Under the pieces are notes generated by a model. It saw nothing but the letters and a program-made list of their open reading frames with translations. It was not told where the DNA came from and did no database searches. 64,000 nt of DNA from an uncultured Aquimarina sp. (lineage in GTDB: Bacteria; Bacteroidota; Bacteroidia; Flavobacteriales; Flavobacteriaceae): assembly GCF_947500065.1 (NCBI RefSeq), contig NZ_CANMQT010000002.1:682001-746000 (forward strand). Reading direction: 5' to 3'. Positions within the stretch are counted from its first letter, which is position 1, and every line of letters starts with the position of its first letter. Of the stretch, positions 36,855 through 46,809 are shown one piece after another. The translations under genes and the position numbers were made by a program.

Positions 36855-36885
36855 AAAAGAGAGCTGTGGTGGCTCTCTTTTTTTA
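36855..36885 (+). terminator. Rho-independent terminator of hppD
   Basis: AAAAGAGAGC (36855-36864) pairs with GCTCTCTTTT (36872-36881), loop TGTGGTG, followed by T residues. It is some 240 bases past the hppD stop. Confidence 0.75.
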
Positions 36886-36920
36886 TTACTTTTTTTAGGA
36901 ATTAAGTAATACTCCCTATT

Positions 36921-36950
36921 TTTATCTGTTTATATTATATAGTACTTTTG
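36921..36950 (+). promoter_or_regulatory. Promoter of the DUF3108-kynA gene pair
   Basis: TTTA at 36921-36924, an 18-base spacer and TACTTTTG (36943-36950), an exact TAnnTTTG. It serves the ATG at 37017 (or 36987). Confidence 0.5.
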
Positions 36951-37016
36951 GAATAGATATTGTAAATACCAGTAATAATCGTATTTATGTTAAATAAAAC
37001 AACACCCAAAATAGTT

Positions 37017-37793
37017 ATGAAAAGATGCTTACTTTTGTTTTTAATCTTGATTGCAACTTCTTCTATTGCTCAAGAAAACCATAGCTCTTTTGATACTGGA
37101 GAATGGTTTAAATTCAGAATTCACTATGGATGGTTTACAGCTAGTTATGCTACCTTAGAGATTAAGGAAGAAACTCTTAATAATATGCCTGTTTATCACA
37201 TTGTTGGCACAGGTAAATCTTCAGGTCTTTTAAGCGCCTTCTTTAAAGTAGAAGATTATTATGAAACCTACATAGATAAAAACGAAGTCAAACCTTATCG
37301 TTTTATTCGTAAGATTAACGAGGGAGGGCATACTAAAGATATTGAGATCAATTTTGATCACGAAAACAAAAAAGCCCTGGTTTTTAATAAAAAATATAAC
37401 AAAAAAGAAACATTTACTACCAACGATAATATCCAAGACATGATGTCTTCGTTTTATTACCTAAGAAATAATATTGATGTATCTTCGCTAAAGAAAGGAG
37501 ACGAGCAATTCGTTAATATGTTTTTTGACAATGAAAACTATTTATTCAAATTAAAATTTCTTGGTAGAGAAACTATTAAAACCAAAGTCGGAAAAATTCG
37601 TTGCCTTAAATTTCGTCCTTATGTACAAGCAGAAAGAGTATTTAAGGAAGAAGAAAGTTTAACAGTCTGGGTAAGCGACGATGATAATCGTATGCCTGTA
37701 AAAATTAAGGCTGATATTGTTGTTGGTTCCATTCAGGCGGATTTGGATGCTTTTAAAGGACTTAAGCATCCCTTTAAAATTGTTATAGATTAA
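37017..37793 (+). CDS. DUF3108-family exported protein
   Basis: 258 residues from ATG 37017; the ATG at 36987 would place ten extra residues before the signal peptide, so I prefer MKRCLLLFLILIATSSIAQ. The mature part has the DUF3108 pattern: FDTGEWFKFRIHYGWFTASY, KVEDYYETYIDKNEVKPYRF and TVWVSDDDNRMPVKIKADI near the end. It is all-beta, a likely periplasmic or outer-membrane lipid-binding-like fold; function is unknown. The stop overlaps the kynA start (TAATG), so the two are translationally coupled. Confidence 0.85.
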   Translation: MKRCLLLFLILIATSSIAQENHSSFDTGEWFKFRIHYGWFTASYATLEIKEETLNNMPVYHIVGTGKSSGLLSAFFKVEDYYETYIDKNEVKPYRFIRKINEGGHTKDIEINFDHENKKALVFNKKYNKKETFTTNDNIQDMMSSFYYLRNNIDVSSLKKGDEQFVNMFFDNENYLFKLKFLGRETIKTKVGKIRCLKFRPYVQAERVFKEEESLTVWVSDDDNRMPVKIKADIVVGSIQADLDAFKGLKHPFKIVID

Positions 37794-38758
37794 TGGACGA
37801 ATCCATAAAACCCGAGATTGCCGAAAAAATAAAGCAACTCGAGAAAAAATTTAAAAATTCCGGTCAGGATCTAGGATCCTATTTAGACGGTTTACTACAC
37901 GATCGATACCTTACCTATTGGGATTATATTCATTTGGACACTTTACTTAGTTTACAAATCCCGAGAACACATTTTCCTGATGAGGAAATCTTTATTATGT
38001 ATCATCAGATCACCGAACTTTATTTTAAGCTAATTATTCATGAGCTAAAACAAATCATTGATGATAAACTTCAGACAGCAGAATTTTTTACTAAAAAATT
38101 AGATCGAATCAATAGATACTTCAAAGTGCTGATAGATTCCTTTGATGTTATGATAAAAGGAATGGATAAAGATCAATTCCTAAAATACAGAATGTCTTTA
38201 TTGCCTGCTAGTGGATTTCAATCCGTTCAATTCAGAATGATTGAAATATATGCTACTCCTTTAGCAAATCTAGTCAATAGCAAGGAAAGAGATCAATTTT
38301 CTGAGGAAGATCCTCTGGAAGAGACCTATGAACATTTATACTGGAAATCTGGAGCAACGGATATTAAAACTGGTGAAAAAACGCTTACGCTTAAGCAATT
38401 CGAATATCGATATACTCCAAGAATGATGCGTATTGCACATCAGGTAAAACAAAGTACAATTTATCATAGATATCTGGAACTTCCGGAAAAAGAGCAAAAT
38501 AATGTGCAGCTTATTAATGCATTGCGTACTTTTGACACCAATGTGAATATTAACTGGTTATTAATGCATATGGGTGCCGCCTATAGATATCTCAACAGAG
38601 ATAAAGGCCAAGTATTGGCTACTGGAGGAACCAACTGGAAAAAGTTTTTACCCCCTAGTTTTCAAAGGATTATATTTTTCCCTAATCTTTGGAGCGCAGA
38701 AGAAAAAGAAAATTGGGGACAGCAATGGGTTACCCATCAATTTAATACCACAAAATAA
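37793..38758 (+). CDS. kynA: Tryptophan 2,3-dioxygenase family protein
   Basis: 321 residues. Tryptophan 2,3-dioxygenase opens the indole ring to N-formylkynurenine using heme. Family marks: LTYWDYIHLDTLLSLQIP (about 37-55), the distal pocket in IMYHQITELYFKLIIHELKQ (about 65-84), HMGAAYRYLNR with the likely proximal heme His, and ATGGTNWKKFLPPSF matching the usual GTGGS loop. The next enzyme of the kynurenine path is not in the window. It starts inside the stop of the DUF3108 gene and is followed after 6 bases by the M23 lipoprotein gene. Confidence 0.92.
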   Translation: MDESIKPEIAEKIKQLEKKFKNSGQDLGSYLDGLLHDRYLTYWDYIHLDTLLSLQIPRTHFPDEEIFIMYHQITELYFKLIIHELKQIIDDKLQTAEFFTKKLDRINRYFKVLIDSFDVMIKGMDKDQFLKYRMSLLPASGFQSVQFRMIEIYATPLANLVNSKERDQFSEEDPLEETYEHLYWKSGATDIKTGEKTLTLKQFEYRYTPRMMRIAHQVKQSTIYHRYLELPEKEQNNVQLINALRTFDTNVNINWLLMHMGAAYRYLNRDKGQVLATGGTNWKKFLPPSFQRIIFFPNLWSAEEKENWGQQWVTHQFNTTK

Positions 38759-38764
38759 AGTCAG

Positions 38765-40021
38765 TTGAAGAATTTAGGTTACATGCTACTTATTGCAGTA
38801 GTATTGATTTCATGTCAGCAAGAAAAAAAAGAAGAAACTGTTATTGTTCCGGAAGTAATTAAAGAAGAAAAAGCACCTCCGATTATCAAAGAATTTGGCT
38901 ACAATCTTAATGATTTTAATGTAGTTAGAGATACCGTTCGACCGGGCGATAGTTTTGGAGCTATTTTAGACAGTCATGGAATTACCAGAGCAAAAGTTTT
39001 TGAAATTTCAAACAAAATCAAAGACACTTTTAATGTAGCAAGAATCACTGCAGGAAAAGCATACACACTACTTAAATCTAAAGATACTACCGAAAAAGCA
39101 CAGGTTTTTGTGTATCAAAATGGACTTATAGACTATACAGTTGTTGACTTTAGAGATAGCATTATTGCCAGAAAAAGTGCTAAGCCAGTAAAAATAGTAG
39201 AAAGAATAGCCTCTGGAACTATAGAAAGCAACCTATCTCAGACCTTTGATGATATGGACCTTAGTTTTCTGGTTGCCTATAAAATGGCGGATATCTACGC
39301 ATGGACTATTGACTTCACTCGACTTCAGGCGGGAGATCAATTTAAAGTTATTTATACAGAGAAATACATAAATGACACAATACCAGCAGGAATTGGTGAA
39401 ATCAAAGCATCTTATTTTGAACACAGAAGCAAACCCATATATGCTTTTCAGTTCGAAGATGATACTATCAATAACACATCAGATTATTTCGATCAGGATG
39501 CAAATAACTTACGTAGAGCATTTTTACGAGCACCTGTTCAGTTTAGTAGGATTTCATCAAGATATAATCTTAAACGAAGAATACGATATTACGGAAACAA
39601 AATAAGACCACATCGTGGAACAGACTTTGCTGCACCGGTTGGAACTCCCATCTTGGCAACTGCCGATGGTACTATTACCAAGTCAGAACGAAAAGGAGGA
39701 AATGGTAAATATGTGAAAATTAGACATAATGCCACTTATGACACTCAATACCTACATATGAGCAGACGTGCTGTAAAAGTAGGAGAATTCGTAAGACAAG
39801 GAGATGTTATTGGATACATCGGAATGACAGGAAATACAAGCGGACCACACGTATGTTACCGTTTCTGGAAAAATGGTAAAGAAGTAGATCCTTTTAGAGA
39901 AGATTTGCCTGCATCAAAACCTCTTAATGATAGTTTACGACCTGCTTATTTTAAGCATATAGAACCAATGAAAACAAAATTAGATAGTATTATATTCAAA
40001 CCGAAACAAGAAATTTTATAA
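38765..40021 (+). CDS. M23-family (LytM-type) peptidase-like lipoprotein
   Basis: 418 residues from a TTG at 38765, chosen because it gives the lipoprotein signal [17 protein letters not shown] (lipobox VISC). An OapA/LysM-like region (about 50-110) precedes the M23 domain (about 275-390). The first zinc ligands are present ([20 protein letters not shown], His and Asp), but the usual HxH reads [11 protein letters not shown], so the second His is Cys. M23 enzymes cut peptidoglycan cross-bridges. This form may still bind metal through Cys. The gene is packed between kynA (6 bases) and pgi (4 bases), all on one strand. Confidence 0.88.
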   Translation: MKNLGYMLLIAVVLISCQQEKKEETVIVPEVIKEEKAPPIIKEFGYNLNDFNVVRDTVRPGDSFGAILDSHGITRAKVFEISNKIKDTFNVARITAGKAYTLLKSKDTTEKAQVFVYQNGLIDYTVVDFRDSIIARKSAKPVKIVERIASGTIESNLSQTFDDMDLSFLVAYKMADIYAWTIDFTRLQAGDQFKVIYTEKYINDTIPAGIGEIKASYFEHRSKPIYAFQFEDDTINNTSDYFDQDANNLRRAFLRAPVQFSRISSRYNLKRRIRYYGNKIRPHRGTDFAAPVGTPILATADGTITKSERKGGNGKYVKIRHNATYDTQYLHMSRRAVKVGEFVRQGDVIGYIGMTGNTSGPHVCYRFWKNGKEVDPFREDLPASKPLNDSLRPAYFKHIEPMKTKLDSIIFKPKQEIL

Positions 40022-40025
40022 CCAC

Positions 40026-41663
40026 ATGGCATTACCAACTATAAATCCCACCACCACAAAAGCTTGGGAAGCACTGCAAAACCATTATGAGCATATAAAA
40101 AATTCCCATTTAAAAGATCTTTTTGCACAATCTCCAGATAGAGCTGAAAAATTCTCAATGGAATGGAATGATTTTTATGTAGACTATTCTAAGAACAGAA
40201 TTGATGAAACTACCAAAAAACTTTTAGTAGATCTTGCTAAAGAAGTACAGCTTGACAAAGCAATACAAAGTTATTTTGAAGGAGAGATCATAAATGAAAC
40301 TGAAGAAAGGGCAGTACTTCATACTGCTTTAAGAACTCCCTCAAACAAAACTGTTAATGTCGACGGCAAAAATGTAGTACCGGAAGTATCTAACATAAAA
40401 AACAAAATTGAAACATTCTGTGATAAGGTTATTAATGGTGAATTAAAAGGGTACACAAACAAACCATTTACAGACATAGTAAATATAGGTATTGGCGGTT
40501 CAGATCTTGGGCCAGCAATGATCACTGAATCTTTAGAATATTACAAAAATCACCTAAAAGTACATTTTATATCAAATGTAGATGGAGATCACGTACACCA
40601 AAACATAAAAGATCTTAATCCCGAAACTACATTATTTGTAGTAGTTTCCAAGACTTTCTCTACTCAAGAAACATTATCAAACGCTACTACCGCCAGAAGC
40701 TGGTTTACAAAAAAAGCTTCTCAAGAAGCAGTAAGTAAGCATTTTGTCGCGGTATCAAGCAATATCCCTAATGTAACTGAATTTGGTATTACTGAAGACA
40801 ATATTTTCCCATTGTGGGATTGGGTTGGAGGTCGTTTTTCGCTTTGGAGTGCAGTAGGATTATCCATAAGTCTATCCGTAGGATACAAAAACTTTGAGTC
40901 CTTATTAGAAGGTGCACATGAAATGGATGAGCATTTCAGAACTGCGAATTTCGAAGAAAATATACCCGTTATTTTAGGAATGCTTAGTATCTGGTACAAC
41001 AATTTCTTCGGTGCAGAAAGCGAAGCCATCATACCATATTCTCAGTATTTACATAGATTACCAGCCTATCTACAACAAGGGATTATGGAAAGTAATGGAA
41101 AAAGTGTAGATCGTAATGGAAATCTTATTGACTACCAGACAGGTACTATCATTTGGGGTGAACCAGGAACAAATGCCCAACATGCATTCTTTCAGTTAAT
41201 TCATCAAGGCACGAAACTTATTCCGGCAGAATTCATAGGTTTTAAACATCCCTTATTCGGAGATAAAGATCATCAGGATAAATTAATGGCTAATTTCTTT
41301 GCTCAAACCGAAGCTTTAATGAACGGAAAGACTGAAACCGAAGTTCTTGAAGAATTGAAATCCAAAAATCTTCCTGAAGCCAAACTAAAACAGTTAGTTC
41401 CGTTTAAAATTTTTGCAGGCAACAGACCTACCACCTCCATACTTATTAACAAATTAACCCCTAAAAGTTTAGGAGCATTGGTATCTATGTATGAGCAACG
41501 AATTTTTGTTCAAGGAGTCATCTGGAATATATTTAGTTATGATCAATGGGGTGTAGAACTAGGTAAGCAATTGGCTACAAAAATTTTAAATGAAATCGAT
41601 AATTCGCAGATTTCTGACCATGATTCGTCAACAAAAACACTCCTAAAAAAGTATTTAAGTTAA
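40026..41663 (+). CDS. pgi: Glucose-6-phosphate isomerase
   Basis: 545 residues, standard. It interconverts glucose-6-phosphate and fructose-6-phosphate. Marks: [17 protein letters not shown] (sugar-phosphate loop, about 155), [17 protein letters not shown] (about 205), [17 protein letters not shown] (PGI signature 1, about 265), catalytic Glu in [17 protein letters not shown] (about 355) and Lys in [12 protein letters not shown] (about 515). It follows the M23 gene by 4 bases and may end the transcript starting near 36950. Confidence 0.97.
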   Translation: MALPTINPTTTKAWEALQNHYEHIKNSHLKDLFAQSPDRAEKFSMEWNDFYVDYSKNRIDETTKKLLVDLAKEVQLDKAIQSYFEGEIINETEERAVLHTALRTPSNKTVNVDGKNVVPEVSNIKNKIETFCDKVINGELKGYTNKPFTDIVNIGIGGSDLGPAMITESLEYYKNHLKVHFISNVDGDHVHQNIKDLNPETTLFVVVSKTFSTQETLSNATTARSWFTKKASQEAVSKHFVAVSSNIPNVTEFGITEDNIFPLWDWVGGRFSLWSAVGLSISLSVGYKNFESLLEGAHEMDEHFRTANFEENIPVILGMLSIWYNNFFGAESEAIIPYSQYLHRLPAYLQQGIMESNGKSVDRNGNLIDYQTGTIIWGEPGTNAQHAFFQLIHQGTKLIPAEFIGFKHPLFGDKDHQDKLMANFFAQTEALMNGKTETEVLEELKSKNLPEAKLKQLVPFKIFAGNRPTTSILINKLTPKSLGALVSMYEQRIFVQGVIWNIFSYDQWGVELGKQLATKILNEIDNSQISDHDSSTKTLLKKYLS

Positions 41664-41838
41664 TTTTTTATTAGTTAATAACTTTTGAATATTTTCAACA
41701 ATCTACAAATCAATTAAATACAAAATAGAGTTACCTTAAAACCGTTAAATTTTTATGTAAAAATTTTAACATTAAGATAAACTTAGATTGCGTAAAGATT
41801 TGTTCTTTTGCGCCAAACAATTAACTCAATTCATTATA

Positions 41839-44442
41839 ATGAAAAAAATTACATTTTTATTTGTTGTAATTCTTTTGGCAACGGTCTCAGGAACCCTTGC
41901 ACAAGGAACAGTAACGGGAACAGTATATGATGCTGAATCGAATGCTCCACTGCCTGGAGCAAATATTTTAGAAGTAAGAACTAATAATGGAACTTCATCT
42001 GATTTTGATGGTAAATTCTCATTAAAAGTTACTAATCAAACAGGGACGGTTAATGTCTCTTATGTTGGCTTTGGATCAAAAAATATTCAATATGACGTAA
42101 CCAATGGAGATGTTGATTTAGGAATTATCACTTTATCACTAGATAACTCTCTAGAAGAAATCGTAATTGTAGGAACAGGAGTTGTCGATTTAGCAGAAAA
42201 CAGAAAGACACCAATTGCTGTATCTACAATTAAAGGAGAGGATATTCAATTAAAAGCTGCAGGTAACGTAGAATTTACGGAGACAATTAAAAATACTCCT
42301 TCTGTATACGTTTCTAATCAAGCAGGAGGATTTGGTGATAGTCAGATTTTCTTAAGAGGTTTTGATAACACTAATACTGCAGTTTTATTAAATGGTCAAC
42401 CTATTAACAGTCCAGAAGATGGTAGAATTTTCTGGTCAAATTGGGCTGGTATGTCTGATGTTGCAAATGCAGTTCAGGTTCAACGTGGTTTAGGATCTTC
42501 TAAACTAGCAATCTCCTCTGTTGGTGGTACCATCAATATTGTCTCCAAAACTACAGATCAAAGGAAAGGTGGTTTTGTTAGATTATTAGGAGGTAATGAT
42601 AGTTACGGAAAAGCAACAATTAGTTATAACTCTGGTTTAACCAATAGTGGATGGGCATTTTCAGTTTTAGTGGACAACTGGCAAGCACACAGAAAGTATG
42701 CTGAAGGAACTGCCGGTGGAGGACAAAACTATTTGTTCTCGGTAGGGTATAAGCCTAATGACCGTAATACTTTTAATCTCTTGATTACTGGAGCGCCTCA
42801 GTGGCACGAACAAAATTTCTCTCAAGATTTAGAAGTATTTGAAGAATTTGGTGAGAAACATAATAGAAACTCAGGTTTCTTAAATGGAGAACGTTATACT
42901 GAAAGAAGAAACTATTATCATAAACCTGTTGCCAATCTTAACTGGGATTTTGATATTAATGATCAATTAGACTTGTCCACCGTATTGTATGCCTCTTGGG
43001 GACGTGGAGGTGGAACTGGAGGTCTTGGTAGAGGTAGAGTTCGAGTTAATGACAACAATAATGATAATATCGACTTTGATCGAATTGTTGAAAACAATAT
43101 CGCAACCGCAGATAGTGATGGTTTTGGAAACTTTGGAAGTTCTTATATAAGAAGATCCTCTGTAAACAATCATAACTGGTATGGATTACTTTCTAACTTA
43201 AATATTGAATTAGAAGAAAACTGGGCATTTAATATTGGTTTTGATGGAAGATTATACCACGGAGATCACTTTAGACAAGTTAACGATTTATTAGGACTTA
43301 ATGGTTTCGTAGATAACTTTAGAACTGATAGACCAAGTGACTATGTGTTTACGGAAGAATTCGAAGCAAATCCATGGTCTGCTTTATTTGATTTTGCAGA
43401 CGAAGAAAATCGTACACAATTCGATTATTCTGAAGATATTAATTATTTAGGTGGGTTTGGTCAAGCTGAATATTCTACAGACAAGTTTTCTGTATTTGCT
43501 CAAGCAGCTGTATCTACTCAATCTTACCAAAGAGATGGTCGTTTTGTAGGAACTGGTAACGGTTTAGGTAAATCTGAAAAATTAAATAAAGTAGGCTACA
43601 ACTTAAAAGGAGGAGCTTCTTATAACCTTACTGCACAGCACGCAATATATGCAAATGCTGGATTCTTTTCACGTCAGCCATTCCTTGACAATGTATTTGC
43701 TGATATTAGAAATTCAAATGACATAGTAGAACCAGAAATCGATAATGAAGAAATTACAGGTTTCGAAGCAGGATATCGATTTAGAGGATCAAACTTTGCC
43801 TTAAATATTGATGTTTACAGAACTGAATGGGCAAATCGTTTCTTAAACACTAATGGTCCAGAGCAATCAAATGGTGACTTCACTACTTATAGATTAACTG
43901 GAGTTGGGCAAATTCACCAAGGACTTGAATTCGATCTTGAATATAGACCAAAAGGTGGAAAATGGAGAGTGAAAGGATATGGTTCTATTGGTAACTGGAA
44001 ATTTGAAGGAAATTCTCCTTTTACTCTTACTAATGATCAAACAGCAACTATCATAAATACTGGAAATATTGACTTAACTGGAACTAAGGTAGGTAATGCA
44101 CCCCAGACTTCCTTTGGTGCCAGTGGATACTTTGATATTTTAACTAATTTATCGTTTGATGTTGATTACAACATATATACTGACTTATTCGGTTTTGTTG
44201 ACCCAGAAGATGTTGTTCAGGCATCATTTAATGGAGAAATTTACCAAGCTGATAGATTACCTTCGTACGATCTTGTAGATGTAGGTATTACTTATAAATT
44301 TTATTTTGGTGATGATAAGCTGACATTTAGAGGAAATGTAAAGAATTTATTTAATTCTTCTTACATTAATCAATTAGACTCTTTCGGTTATTTCTTAGGA
44401 ATTGGAAGAACTTGGAATGCTAGTTTAAGTTATAAGTTCTAA
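41839..44442 (+). CDS. TonB-dependent outer-membrane receptor with carboxypeptidase-like N-terminal domain
   Basis: 867 residues from ATG 41839; a TTG at 41788 is open but adds 17 residues before the signal peptide (MKKITFLFVVILLATVSG, ends TLAQ). A carboxypeptidase regulatory-like domain (about 22-105; GTVYDAESNAPLPGANI, SDFDGKFSLKV) is followed by the plug (about 115-230; SQIFLRGFDNTNTAVLLNGQ, VQVQRGLGSSKLAISSVGG) and a barrel ending FLGIGRTWNASLSYKF. It takes up a ligand across the outer membrane with TonB energy; no SusD partner or clear substrate gene is adjacent, so an iron or other nutrient cannot be told. Confidence 0.93.
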   Translation: MKKITFLFVVILLATVSGTLAQGTVTGTVYDAESNAPLPGANILEVRTNNGTSSDFDGKFSLKVTNQTGTVNVSYVGFGSKNIQYDVTNGDVDLGIITLSLDNSLEEIVIVGTGVVDLAENRKTPIAVSTIKGEDIQLKAAGNVEFTETIKNTPSVYVSNQAGGFGDSQIFLRGFDNTNTAVLLNGQPINSPEDGRIFWSNWAGMSDVANAVQVQRGLGSSKLAISSVGGTINIVSKTTDQRKGGFVRLLGGNDSYGKATISYNSGLTNSGWAFSVLVDNWQAHRKYAEGTAGGGQNYLFSVGYKPNDRNTFNLLITGAPQWHEQNFSQDLEVFEEFGEKHNRNSGFLNGERYTERRNYYHKPVANLNWDFDINDQLDLSTVLYASWGRGGGTGGLGRGRVRVNDNNNDNIDFDRIVENNIATADSDGFGNFGSSYIRRSSVNNHNWYGLLSNLNIELEENWAFNIGFDGRLYHGDHFRQVNDLLGLNGFVDNFRTDRPSDYVFTEEFEANPWSALFDFADEENRTQFDYSEDINYLGGFGQAEYSTDKFSVFAQAAVSTQSYQRDGRFVGTGNGLGKSEKLNKVGYNLKGGASYNLTAQHAIYANAGFFSRQPFLDNVFADIRNSNDIVEPEIDNEEITGFEAGYRFRGSNFALNIDVYRTEWANRFLNTNGPEQSNGDFTTYRLTGVGQIHQGLEFDLEYRPKGGKWRVKGYGSIGNWKFEGNSPFTLTNDQTATIINTGNIDLTGTKVGNAPQTSFGASGYFDILTNLSFDVDYNIYTDLFGFVDPEDVVQASFNGEIYQADRLPSYDLVDVGITYKFYFGDDKLTFRGNVKNLFNSSYINQLDSFGYFLGIGRTWNASLSYKF

Positions 44443-44462
44443 TAAAATAAGTTATTAAAATT

Positions 44463-44497
44463 AAAAAACCTCGCTCAATTTGAGCGAGGTTTTTTTA
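44463..44497. terminator. Terminator of the TonB receptor gene
   Basis: AAAAAACCTCGCTC (44463-44476) pairs perfectly with GAGCGAGGTTTTTT (44482-44495), followed by T. It lies 21 bases past the receptor stop. Its A-run 5' of the stem also makes it possible in the other direction. Confidence 0.88.
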
Positions 44498-44540
44498 TAC
44501 ATTATGTTTACCTTTGGATAAACTAAACACATCATTCATT

Positions 44541-44981
44541 ATGTACGAAGCAATACAAATCGTTCACTCTTATTGGGCATATCTAGTTGTTCTTATTGTA
44601 ACTCTTGCCACAATTAATGCATTAATCGGTTTTTTTACTAAAAGAGAATATGCACCTAAAGATTTTAGAATATCACTTTTTGGCTTAATCGTGACACACC
44701 TACAGTTAGTAATTGGTATCATCATATTCTTTGTTTCCCCTACTATTGTTTGGTTTACTGAAGGTATTGGAATGGGTGAAATTATGAAAGACCCTTTATT
44801 AAGGCTATATAATGTAGAACACCCTCTTGTAATGATTTTAACGGTGGTTTTTATAACTATTGGATATTCTAAGCACAAAAAGAAGTTAACCTCTACTCCC
44901 AAGTTTAAAATGCTGGCAATTTTTTATACAATAGCTTGGATATTGATGCTCTCAAGAATTCCTTGGGCGAACTGGTTTTAA
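44541..44981 (+). CDS. Small four-helix membrane protein (cytochrome b-like, unknown)
   Basis: 146 residues from ATG 44541; a TTG at 44514 would add nine residues. Four membrane helices: about 9-30 (HSYWAYLVVLIVTLATINALIG), 43-65 (SLFGLIVTHLQLVIGIIIFF), 92-112 (HPLVMILTVVFITIGYSKH) and 121-137. Conserved-looking His occur at the membrane face of three helices (IVHSYWAY, VTHLQLV, VEHPLVM), suggestive of heme or metal binding, and similar Flavobacteriaceae proteins are labelled cytochrome B. No respiratory partner is next to it. Its stop overlaps the stop of the convergent yjbQ-like gene by 4 bases. Confidence 0.7.
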   Translation: MYEAIQIVHSYWAYLVVLIVTLATINALIGFFTKREYAPKDFRISLFGLIVTHLQLVIGIIIFFVSPTIVWFTEGIGMGEIMKDPLLRLYNVEHPLVMILTVVFITIGYSKHKKKLTSTPKFKMLAIFYTIAWILMLSRIPWANWF

Positions 44982-45400
44982 GAACCAAAAGCTGTTACTA
45001 CCAGCTTTCTAGAGCCCCCATCATTTCGATGTTCGCATAAATAAATTCCTTGCCAGATTCCTAGATTCAATTTCCCACTGGTAATAGGTATTTGTATAGA
45101 AGTACCCATTAGTGAGGCCTTAATATGAGCAGGCATATCATCAGAACCCTCATAAGTATGCACATAATATGGAGCATTTTCGGGAACTATGCTATTCATA
45201 TGACTTTCAAAATCCTGCCTCACAGTTGGATCAGCATTTTCGTTAATGGTTACACTAGCCGAAGTATGCTTTATAAACACCTGTAATTGTCCGATTTCAA
45301 TCTTATTAATTTCTGGAATTTCAGAAAGCACCTCATCTGTAATCAGATGAAAACCTCTGGAATATCGTTTTAGCTTAATTTCTTTTTGGAAAAATTTCAT
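44978..45400 (-). CDS. YjbQ family protein (secondary thiamine-phosphate synthase type)
   Basis: 140 residues, standard for YjbQ (UPF0047). Marks: FIKHTSASVTINENADPTVR (about 48-67), HTYEGSDDMPAHIKASLMGTS (about 83) and IWQGIYLCEHRNDGGSR near the end, with the metal-binding His and Glu set. E. coli YjbQ has weak thiamine-phosphate synthase activity; the true role is open. The start overlaps by 4 bases the stop of the nucleotidyltransferase-domain gene, so the two are co-translated. Confidence 0.92.
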   Translation of the reverse strand: MKFFQKEIKLKRYSRGFHLITDEVLSEIPEINKIEIGQLQVFIKHTSASVTINENADPTVRQDFESHMNSIVPENAPYYVHTYEGSDDMPAHIKASLMGTSIQIPITSGKLNLGIWQGIYLCEHRNDGGSRKLVVTAFGS

Positions 45401-46728
45401 AAATCAAGATCTTCAATGTTAATTCTAAGTGCCTTCATTATTCCGAAAAAAATGTAACCTATTTTAAGCTCTTTTTCTTTAGTAAAATCGCTAGGATTTA
45501 TATACTTGAAAAGTGTGGAAAGTTCGTTCCCAATATTTTCAGATAAATCATTATCATGCTTTATAGAAGGAAGAACAATATCTAATTCTAACAACCATTC
45601 TTTAAAACCTTCTAAACCTATTAATACATTTTCTTTCGAGATTTCTTGAGAAGATTTTATTATTAATACTGCTTTCAAAGATGCTATAATTGTTTTTTCA
45701 AAACCTTCTTCTTCAAATCTATTAATAATTAAGCTCAGTAAATACTTTCTTTCGTTGATATTTGATGAAAAATATTTTTTAGATATTCTTGTTAAAAAAG
45801 AGTAATACACTTTTAATTGATCTTCTAAAAAACAAGGTACTATATTATTTAAATCAAGTAATTTATATGCCAATTTGTTTTTAAAAAATTCTTCCTCGGG
45901 TAGAAACATAACTATGGATTCGGAAATTAGATTGTCAAGTCCAAAATAAAAAGTAGTAATACTACCTGATAAAATTTCTTTTTCTAATGATGAAGAATAT
46001 TCTATTGCTTTATACTTAGTTCTGGTAACCGGAGAAAACTTATTGATATAATATAGGACTAGTGAATCTTGCATAGCCATAAAATCTTTGGTTTTTAGAA
46101 GTAGCTGCTCTTCAAGATCATCAATATACTGTTTGAAAATTTTTCCTCTATAAGATCCACTTGTATGAAAAGGGTATATTAATTTCGAAATGTAATCAAA
46201 CAAATGGTTGGATAATCTATTATAGGCAAAAAATGATTCCGAAGGATTTTGTTTTCGAGTATCAGTAAGGTTTGCAGCTATATTATGTAAAAAAATATGA
46301 TTCGCATTATAATTTGGTAAACACGCTTGGGTAAAAATAGAATAGATTTTTTGTATAACCTCAACAAAAGAAATCCCTACCCCTTTTTTATCAATTATGA
46401 TCCTATAAGAACTAATAGAAGAAAATACTTTACCTGCCATAGGTGAACCATTAAAAGCTGCCAGAACCAAATTAATAGTATCATTTAGATTAACAATGCA
46501 TATGTCAAATTTTACCCCCTTATGTTCTGTATGAATTTGAAAAGAATCTACTTCTGATAAAACAATAATATCTATATCGGAATTTTTATTATAAACTTCT
46601 CTTACATCTTTAATATTATAATTACTTCCAACAAGAAATACTGTATTTAATTCAATAGATTTAGTTGCATTGGCCTCGATAAGAAATGCTATATCATTAA
46701 GTAGATGATTGGAAATTTCTTCTTTCAT
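45397..46728 (-). CDS. Nucleotidyltransferase-domain protein with long helical C-terminus
   Basis: 443 residues. Residues about 12-95 are a pol-beta-type nucleotidyltransferase: VFLVGSN (GS at 34-35), NSDIDIIVL (Asp 51 and Asp 53) and KGVKFDICIV (third Asp, 75). All three metal-binding acids are present, so catalysis is likely. The spacing of GS and DxD (15 residues) is longer than in the tightest MNT-type enzymes. The rest, about 110-443, is helical with no family I recognise; it may be substrate-binding. It lies 81 bases downstream of a double-glycine peptide gene and overlaps yjbQ by 4 bases. Transfer of a nucleotide to a peptide, protein or small molecule are all possible; linkage with the peptide is inference. 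Confidence 0.8.
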   Translation of the reverse strand: MKEEISNHLLNDIAFLIEANATKSIELNTVFLVGSNYNIKDVREVYNKNSDIDIIVLSEVDSFQIHTEHKGVKFDICIVNLNDTINLVLAAFNGSPMAGKVFSSISSYRIIIDKKGVGISFVEVIQKIYSIFTQACLPNYNANHIFLHNIAANLTDTRKQNPSESFFAYNRLSNHLFDYISKLIYPFHTSGSYRGKIFKQYIDDLEEQLLLKTKDFMAMQDSLVLYYINKFSPVTRTKYKAIEYSSSLEKEILSGSITTFYFGLDNLISESIVMFLPEEEFFKNKLAYKLLDLNNIVPCFLEDQLKVYYSFLTRISKKYFSSNINERKYLLSLIINRFEEEGFEKTIIASLKAVLIIKSSQEISKENVLIGLEGFKEWLLELDIVLPSIKHDNDLSENIGNELSTLFKYINPSDFTKEKELKIGYIFFGIMKALRINIEDLDL

Positions 46729-46809
46729 TTAGTGATAATCCAATTTAAAACAAAATACGACCTATTTTTGTAGATCGTATTTACTAAATTAATATGTTTT
46801 ATTTAATTT

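Noticed and set aside
38574..38768. Small frame over the end of kynA as start of the M23 gene
   Set aside because: It is a shifted frame inside kynA; the TTG at 38765 gives a proper lipoprotein signal.
41745..41771. A-T rich inverted repeat after pgi as a regulatory element
   Set aside because: The imperfect AT-only stem is likely by chance in this composition; at most a weak terminator.
44463..44497. Start of a CRISPR-like or repeat array
   Set aside because: A single hairpin followed by a T-run 21 bases past a stop is a terminator; no direct repeats occur in the window.
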